Shown here piece after piece: positions 5,809 to 8,766 of a stretch of DNA of 8,766 nucleotides. The stretch lies in assembly GCA_031266495.1 (NCBI GenBank), contig JAISAX010000353.1, forward strand, positions 1 through 8,766. Reading direction: 5' to 3'. Made by a program: the position numbers and the translations under genes. Below the pieces are notes generated by a model that made no database searches, was not told the origin of the DNA, and saw only the letters and a program-made list of their open reading frames with translations. Source of the DNA: Opitutaceae bacterium (GTDB lineage: Bacteria > Verrucomicrobiota > Verrucomicrobiae > Opitutales > Opitutaceae). The first letter of the stretch is position 1, and each line of letters starts with the position of its first letter.

Positions 5809-6339
5809 CTAGAGCGACAACCCCTGGGGCGCCTTGTCGATCTCGCGCTGGAGCATCTTGACGCCCTCGTCGGCGGCCGGGTTGGCCACGCTGACCAGCT
5901 TCCAGTCCCACGGCTTCCACGAGCCGCGGCGCCACTCGAATGTCGTCTCCGTCTCGCTCTGCTGCGAATACTGGATCATCTGCCGGGCCAGCGGCGAACC
6001 GTTGCCGTTGAGCCGGATCACGCTCGTCACGGAGGCAGTCTTCCTGTCGTCGGAAAAATGGACCTGGTGCGGGTGGCGGCTGATCGTGCACACCATGAAT
6101 TGGCGGCGCATGGCCCGGGCGATGGCGATGACCTCGTCGCGCACGAGACCCCACGAGTCCTTGTAGTCCGGAGCGATGGTTTCGGCCACATCCTCGAAAT
6201 CGTTGTCCTGCACCCCGTCAACGAGCTTGTTCCACTGGCGCTCCACGCCCCGCGCCGGGCTCAGCCACGGCAGGCCCATAAAAACGGCGAGCAGCACAAC
6301 AATAACGATAACAGTGGCGGAGAGGCGACGGGTACTCAT
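5809..6339 (-). CDS. Small membrane-anchored hypothetical protein
   Basis: A 176-residue protein with a basic N-terminus (MSTRR), one hydrophobic segment at about 8-26 (ATVIVIVVLLAVFMGLPW) and a soluble remainder, so it is probably a single-pass inner-membrane or secreted protein. The soluble part has a helix with NDFEDVAETIAPDYKDSWG (46-64) and strand-like stretches ending WRRGSWKPWDWKLVSV (136-151). This layout resembles NTF2/SnoaL-like folds, but I recognise no diagnostic motif and assign no function. The ATG at 6339 is preferred over an upstream in-frame TTG at 6348; there is no clear ribosome binding site. It lies downstream of yebC and exosortase on the same strand, but the inverted-repeat element at 6366-6535 fills the gap and might interrupt co-transcription. 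Confidence 0.75.
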   Translation of the reverse strand: MSTRRLSATVIVIVVLLAVFMGLPWLSPARGVERQWNKLVDGVQDNDFEDVAETIAPDYKDSWGLVRDEVIAIARAMRRQFMVCTISRHPHQVHFSDDRKTASVTSVIRLNGNGSPLARQMIQYSQQSETETTFEWRRGSWKPWDWKLVSVANPAADEGVKMLQREIDKAPQGLSL

Positions 6340-6365
6340 GAGGCCCAAACAAAGGATGAAGCTTC

Positions 6366-6535
6366 GGGATTTTCGAGTCTCGATTCTCGATTGAGGATGC
6401 TGTGCGGTTTATTCGCCAGGCGGCAACTGCTCCTCCCCTCCCCCCCCCCCGGTCGTTCCGGGCGAAAGCGTCAGTCCGCCAATCGCCAATCGCCAATCGC
6501 CAATCGAGAATCGAAAATCGAAAATCAAAAATCCC
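6366..6535. repeat. Heptamer-based inverted repeat, copy 2 (diverged, with inserted C-rich centre)
   Basis: The left arm (6366-6393) and right arm (6479-6535) consist of 7-nt units related to GATTCTC on opposite strands. The right arm additionally carries three GATTGGC-type units (read on the minus strand) and extra GATTTTC units. The centre shares the string GCGGCA...GCTCCTCC with copy 1 (6420-6436 here, 900-913 there). That shared core shows the two elements are related beyond their arms. It then has an 11-C tract (6440-6450) and about 28 extra bases. The right arm ends directly at the yebC stop codon (6536-6538). Confidence 0.85.
6440..6450. repeat. 11-base C homopolymer in the centre of repeat copy 2
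   Basis: Eleven Cs (G on the minus strand) interrupt the centre of the inverted-repeat element between yebC and the small hypothetical gene. The orientation is opposite to the other long G tracts in this window. Confidence 0.85.
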
Positions 6536-7288
6536 TCAGACGGCGGCCCAGACGCGCTGCACGTCATCGTGGTCTTCCAGCGCCTGCAGAAACTCGCCCA
6601 CATCGGCCCGCTGCTCGTCGGTGAGCTCGGGAAACTGCTTGGCCACGTGGCCGATCTCGCTCGTGACGACCGTCCAGCCGTTTTGCGCCAGCCAGGTGGA
6701 CACCGCATGCACATCGGCGCGGCCGCAGGTGAAACGCGCGCCGGACCGGTCCTCCGGGATGTCGTCGTTTTCGGCGTGCGTCAACGGCGCGAAATCCCCG
6801 GCTCCCGCCTCGATCGCCACCGCCTCGAGATCGATCTCCTCCGCGCCGCCGCCGCCCGCCGCCGGAGCCTCCGTATGCGCTTCCACAATACCGACGTGGT
6901 CGAACAAAAACCTGTTGCTCCCCGCCTGCCCGAGCACGCCCTTCTTGAAGAGCACGCGGATCTCGGGCGTGGTGCGCTGGACGTTGTCCGTATAGGCCTC
7001 GACGATGACCGGCACCTTGTGCGGCGCGTAGCCTTCGAACGCCACGGCATCCATGTTCATTTTTTCGCCGCCGGTGCCCGCGCCCTTGTGGATGGCCCGT
7101 TCGATCACATCGCGCGTGACGCTCGCCTTGCGCGCCTTTTCGACCGCGGCAAAGAGCCGGGCATTGGCCGCGATGTCAGGCCCGCCGAGCCTGGCGGCGA
7201 CGCTGATTTCCTTCACCAGCTTGCCGACGAGCTGACCCTTTTTGTTGTTAACGATGGCGCGTTTCGCGTGGAGCCATTGACGTCCCAT
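6536..7288 (-). CDS. YebC/PmpR-family protein (transcription/translation regulator)
   Basis: A 250-residue member of the YebC/PmpR/TACO1 family, whose members act as DNA-binding regulators or, in more recent work, help ribosomes through proline-rich stretches. The ATG at 7288 gives MGRQWLHAKRAIVNNKKGQLVGKLVKEIS, equivalent to the usual N-terminal domain. Next come AARLGGPDIAANARLFAAVEKARKASVTRDVIERAIHKG with GAGTGGE, then FEGYAPHKVPVIVEAYTDN and the RTTPEIRVLFKKGVLG segment, all highly characteristic. The C-terminal third is acidic and ends LQALEDHDDVQRVWAAV. The length matches the family, and an in-frame TTG at 7297 is rejected because ATG gives the conserved start. It lies 99 nt downstream of the exosortase gene. 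Its stop codon abuts the inverted-repeat element. Confidence 0.93.
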   Translation of the reverse strand: MGRQWLHAKRAIVNNKKGQLVGKLVKEISVAARLGGPDIAANARLFAAVEKARKASVTRDVIERAIHKGAGTGGEKMNMDAVAFEGYAPHKVPVIVEAYTDNVQRTTPEIRVLFKKGVLGQAGSNRFLFDHVGIVEAHTEAPAAGGGGAEEIDLEAVAIEAGAGDFAPLTHAENDDIPEDRSGARFTCGRADVHAVSTWLAQNGWTVVTSEIGHVAKQFPELTDEQRADVGEFLQALEDHDDVQRVWAAV

Positions 7289-7387
7289 GAACGACAACCG
7301 CTATCCGCCCGCCGCCCCGCTTCAACCGAAAACCGCGGCGGCGCTCCGGCCCGCGCCGCCTGCCAGCGTCCGTCGCGTCCGTCCATT

Positions 7388-8362
7388 TCAGCCCGCTTCA
7401 GCCGCTTTTGCCCCGGCTGTTTTTGCCGGTTGCCCGCGCCAGGACAACCAGCCGACCAGGCCGAGACCCGCCCAGAGCATGATCGTGCCCACGACCTCGT
7501 GCATCGCGTGGTAATGCCCGGGGAACTTGGGCGCCAGCAGGCAAATGACGAGGATGCGCAGGAGGTTGAAAAAAAATCCCGACACCACCCCCGCCACCGC
7601 GAACACCGGCAATTTCCCCGCCGGCTGCCGGCTGATGCCGCCGGCCAGCAATGCGAGCAGCACGCTCGACGTGATCAGCCCGAAGCCGTTGCACTCCGTC
7701 GCCACCACGAACGACTGCGGCCCCACCCGCAGCATCAGTTGAGGCGCGTCCGGCTGTCCGAAAACCCCCAACCCCGACGTCACCCCGATCGCGTCAAAAA
7801 CCCGTGCCGCACTGACCCCTGCCAGTTGCCGCAACGGCCAGTCGAGCACCGGAAACAACAGCACAATCACCAGCAACGCCGCCACCCCCGCCACCAACGG
7901 CCGCAGGAACAGCCGGTAAGGCACATCGCCAAACACCATCCGCAAAGACCCGGCCAACCCCAGCGCCATGCCCGGCAGCACCAGCAACGGCCGGCCCCAC
8001 CAGCGCGCCACCGCCACGCACCCGAACGCCAGCGCCAGCAACAACAACGCGCGGTTGCCGACCTGTCCGCGCACCCGCAAATCGCGCCGGTGCAACCAGC
8101 CGACCAGCGCCACTGCCGCTCCGAGCAGGATGATCCCCTGCATGATCTGCTGCCGTGCCGCCCCCTCGGCCGCCACCCACCGCGTCACCGGCCAGAACAC
8201 GACCGCCGTGCACGCCACCAGCACCCACGCCAGCCACGGCTGGCCGGCGGCGGGCGCCCCGCTCCCGCTCGCCTCCCCGTTCGCAACGGATGACTGCGCC
8301 GGAGACGGGTGCCCGGAAGAAGACGAAGACAAGGACGATGGCGGTGTGGCGGAAGACGACAT
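7388..8362 (-). CDS. Exosortase/archaeosortase-family transmembrane protease-transpeptidase
   Basis: Exosortases are multipass membrane enzymes that process proteins with a C-terminal PEP-CTERM-type sorting signal. The 324-residue product has about eight hydrophobic segments (roughly 44-60, 72-90, 105-118, 126-143, 155-173, 225-242, 252-277, 290-307). The expected catalytic residues are present: Cys224 in ATECNGFG, Arg269 in FNLLRILVI and His288 in MHEVVG. The first 40 residues form a Ser/Pro/Gly-rich, probably cytoplasmic extension (SSLSSSSSGHPSPAQSS). An in-frame GTG at 8386 would add eight residues; the ATG at 8362 is chosen by codon preference only. The subtype cannot be named from sequence alone, and no PEP-CTERM substrate is encoded in the window. 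yebC follows 99 nt downstream on the same strand. Confidence 0.88.
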   Translation of the reverse strand: MSSSATPPSSLSSSSSGHPSPAQSSVANGEASGSGAPAAGQPWLAWVLVACTAVVFWPVTRWVAAEGAARQQIMQGIILLGAAVALVGWLHRRDLRVRGQVGNRALLLLALAFGCVAVARWWGRPLLVLPGMALGLAGSLRMVFGDVPYRLFLRPLVAGVAALLVIVLLFPVLDWPLRQLAGVSAARVFDAIGVTSGLGVFGQPDAPQLMLRVGPQSFVVATECNGFGLITSSVLLALLAGGISRQPAGKLPVFAVAGVVSGFFFNLLRILVICLLAPKFPGHYHAMHEVVGTIMLWAGLGLVGWLSWRGQPAKTAGAKAAEAG

Positions 8363-8464
8363 GGACAACAGATGATCCCGGGCCACATGGTCCGGGTCTG
8401 TGGAAATTGCAACGCTCCCGCTGAAATAACTGCTGGAATAACCGAAAGGAGTTTCTGAAAATCA

Positions 8465-8598
8465 ACCGCGAAGGACGCGAAGAGCGGAAAGCGCGGAAAG
8501 AGCGAAATCGGAAAAACAGTCAATTCATTGGTTACAGGGAAATTGAAAAAACAGGATGCCGGTAACCTCATCTTCACGCCCTTCGCATCCATCGCGGT
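8465..8598. repeat. Inverted repeat with 9-nt-period left arm
   Basis: Bases 8465-8491 and the reverse complement of 8572-8598 match at 22 of 27 positions, both starting ACCGCGA and containing GCGAAG. The left arm continues as a 9-nt-period tract: units at 8467, 8476, 8485, 8494 and 8503 all begin with CG and are purine-rich. The 80-nt centre shows no gene. The organisation (short-period arms inverted around a spacer) parallels the heptamer elements at 833-950 and 6366-6535. Confidence 0.7.
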
Positions 8599-8653
8599 AG
8601 AAAAGGATTTCCAGACCCACCCTGAAGTTAAGCGGACGAGGTTTTTTGAGGCC

Positions 8654-8698
8654 GGTCCGGGGTCCGGGAACCAGGGTCCGGGGGGGGGGGGGGGGGGG
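8654..8698. repeat. Heptamer repeat GGTCCGG followed by a 19-base G tract
   Basis: Four consecutive 7-nt units lie at 8654-8660, 8661-8667, 8668-8674 (degenerate, GAACCAG) and 8675-8681 in exact phase. The last runs directly into nineteen Gs at 8680-8698. This is the longest homopolymer in the window. It lies 49 bp upstream of the ATG at 8748, where length changes could alter promoter or leader spacing. Confidence 0.85.
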
Positions 8699-8699
8699 A

Positions 8700-8725
8700 G
8701 CCCCGAGGCCCGGGGCGAATTTTTT
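8700..8725 (+). terminator. Terminator-like hairpin with T-run (possible leader attenuator)
   Basis: GCCCCG (8700-8705) pairs with CGGGGC (8711-8716) around a 5-nt loop, followed by GAA and six Ts (8720-8725). On the + strand this has the form of an intrinsic terminator. It sits only 22 bp upstream of a likely start codon at 8748, so if transcription of that gene begins further upstream, it would lie in the 5' leader. The stem is short; function is inferred from shape only. Confidence 0.45.
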
Positions 8726-8747
8726 GACACCAGTGGAGATTTGCACA

Positions 8748-8766
8748 ATGGCCGCCAAGCCCACCC
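8748..8766 (+). CDS. Start of an unidentified gene (cut by window edge)
   Basis: An ATG at 8748-8750 opens a frame reading MAAKPT to the window edge. It is preceded by GGAG at 8735-8738, nine bases upstream, which is a good Shine-Dalgarno sequence and the best in the window. Six codons are too few to name a product. The gene would be divergent from the exosortase gene. The call rests on the ribosome binding site, the spacing and the loss of low-complexity character at this point. Confidence 0.5.

Larger units (their letters stand above)
8363..8747. other. 385-bp divergent intergenic region rich in short-period repeats
   Basis: This gap between the leftward exosortase gene and a rightward gene at 8748 holds no convincing coding frame. 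It contains a 9-nt-period repeat (8467-8511), an inverted pair of arms (8465-8491 with 8572-8598), a heptamer tract (8654-8681), a 19-G homopolymer (8680-8698) and a GC-rich hairpin followed by six Ts (8700-8725). The short minus-strand frames across it encode only repeat-derived peptides. Promoters for both flanking genes should lie here, but I cannot place them. Confidence 0.6.

Noticed and set aside
6569..8293. A 574-codon open frame on the + strand across yebC and the exosortase gene
   Set aside because: It is antisense to two clearly recognised genes, its product is low in family-like motifs and rich in His/Arg/Gln/Pro, and such frames are expected in high-GC DNA.
8724..8750. TTGACA at 8724-8729 as a -35 box
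   Set aside because: A -10 box at normal spacing would overlap the ATG at 8748, and the first three bases belong to the T-run of the hairpin.
8525..8764. A 79-codon minus-strand frame near the right edge
   Set aside because: It runs through the G19 tract, heptamers and inverted-repeat arm, so its peptide is a translation of repeats, and a better-supported + strand start overlaps it.

Overview
The window most likely comes from a high-GC Gram-negative bacterium of the Verrucomicrobiota, probably Opitutaceae. This is an inference from the combination of a zinc-ligand-free L32, an exosortase, a YebC protein starting MGRQWLHAKR, envelope-assembly genes, C/G homopolymer tracts and abundant short-unit intergenic repeats. 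No rRNA or other phylogenetic marker is present, so the assignment is provisional.

Layout. Positions 3-119 hold the 3' end of an IS630-type transposase (+). Positions 120-317 are low-complexity sequence beginning with heptamer repeats. Positions 4534 down to 318 hold a tightly packed minus-strand cluster: rpmF, plsX, fabH, a BamD-like TPR protein and LptE. It joins the widespread rpmF-plsX-fabH block (acyl-phosphate and fatty-acid initiation) to two outer-membrane assembly factors. Divergent from rpmF is an RmlD-like SDR sugar-nucleotide reductase (4779-5705, +). Converging on it is a second minus-strand group: exosortase (8362-7388), YebC-type regulator (7288-6536) and a small membrane-anchored hypothetical (6339-5809). 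The right edge carries the first codons of a further + strand gene at 8748.

Three things stand out. (1) fabH is split by a 14-G tract (2449-2462). One base fewer restores a complete 329-residue enzyme with all catalytic residues. As written, the upstream frame stays open and runs into the BamD-like protein. (2) Two related inverted-repeat elements made of a degenerate heptamer (GATTCTC and variants) lie at 833-950 and 6366-6535, each 0-4 nt after a stop codon on the minus strand. The first has a 37/38 stem and forms the apparent N-terminus of LptE. (3) Other intergenic islands use different units with strict 7-, 8- or 9-nt periods, suggesting a general class of short-period repeats at gene boundaries.

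No tRNA, rRNA, CRISPR array, riboswitch or phage gene was recognised. Most genes lack an obvious Shine-Dalgarno sequence. The long open frames opposite the real genes are high-GC shadows.
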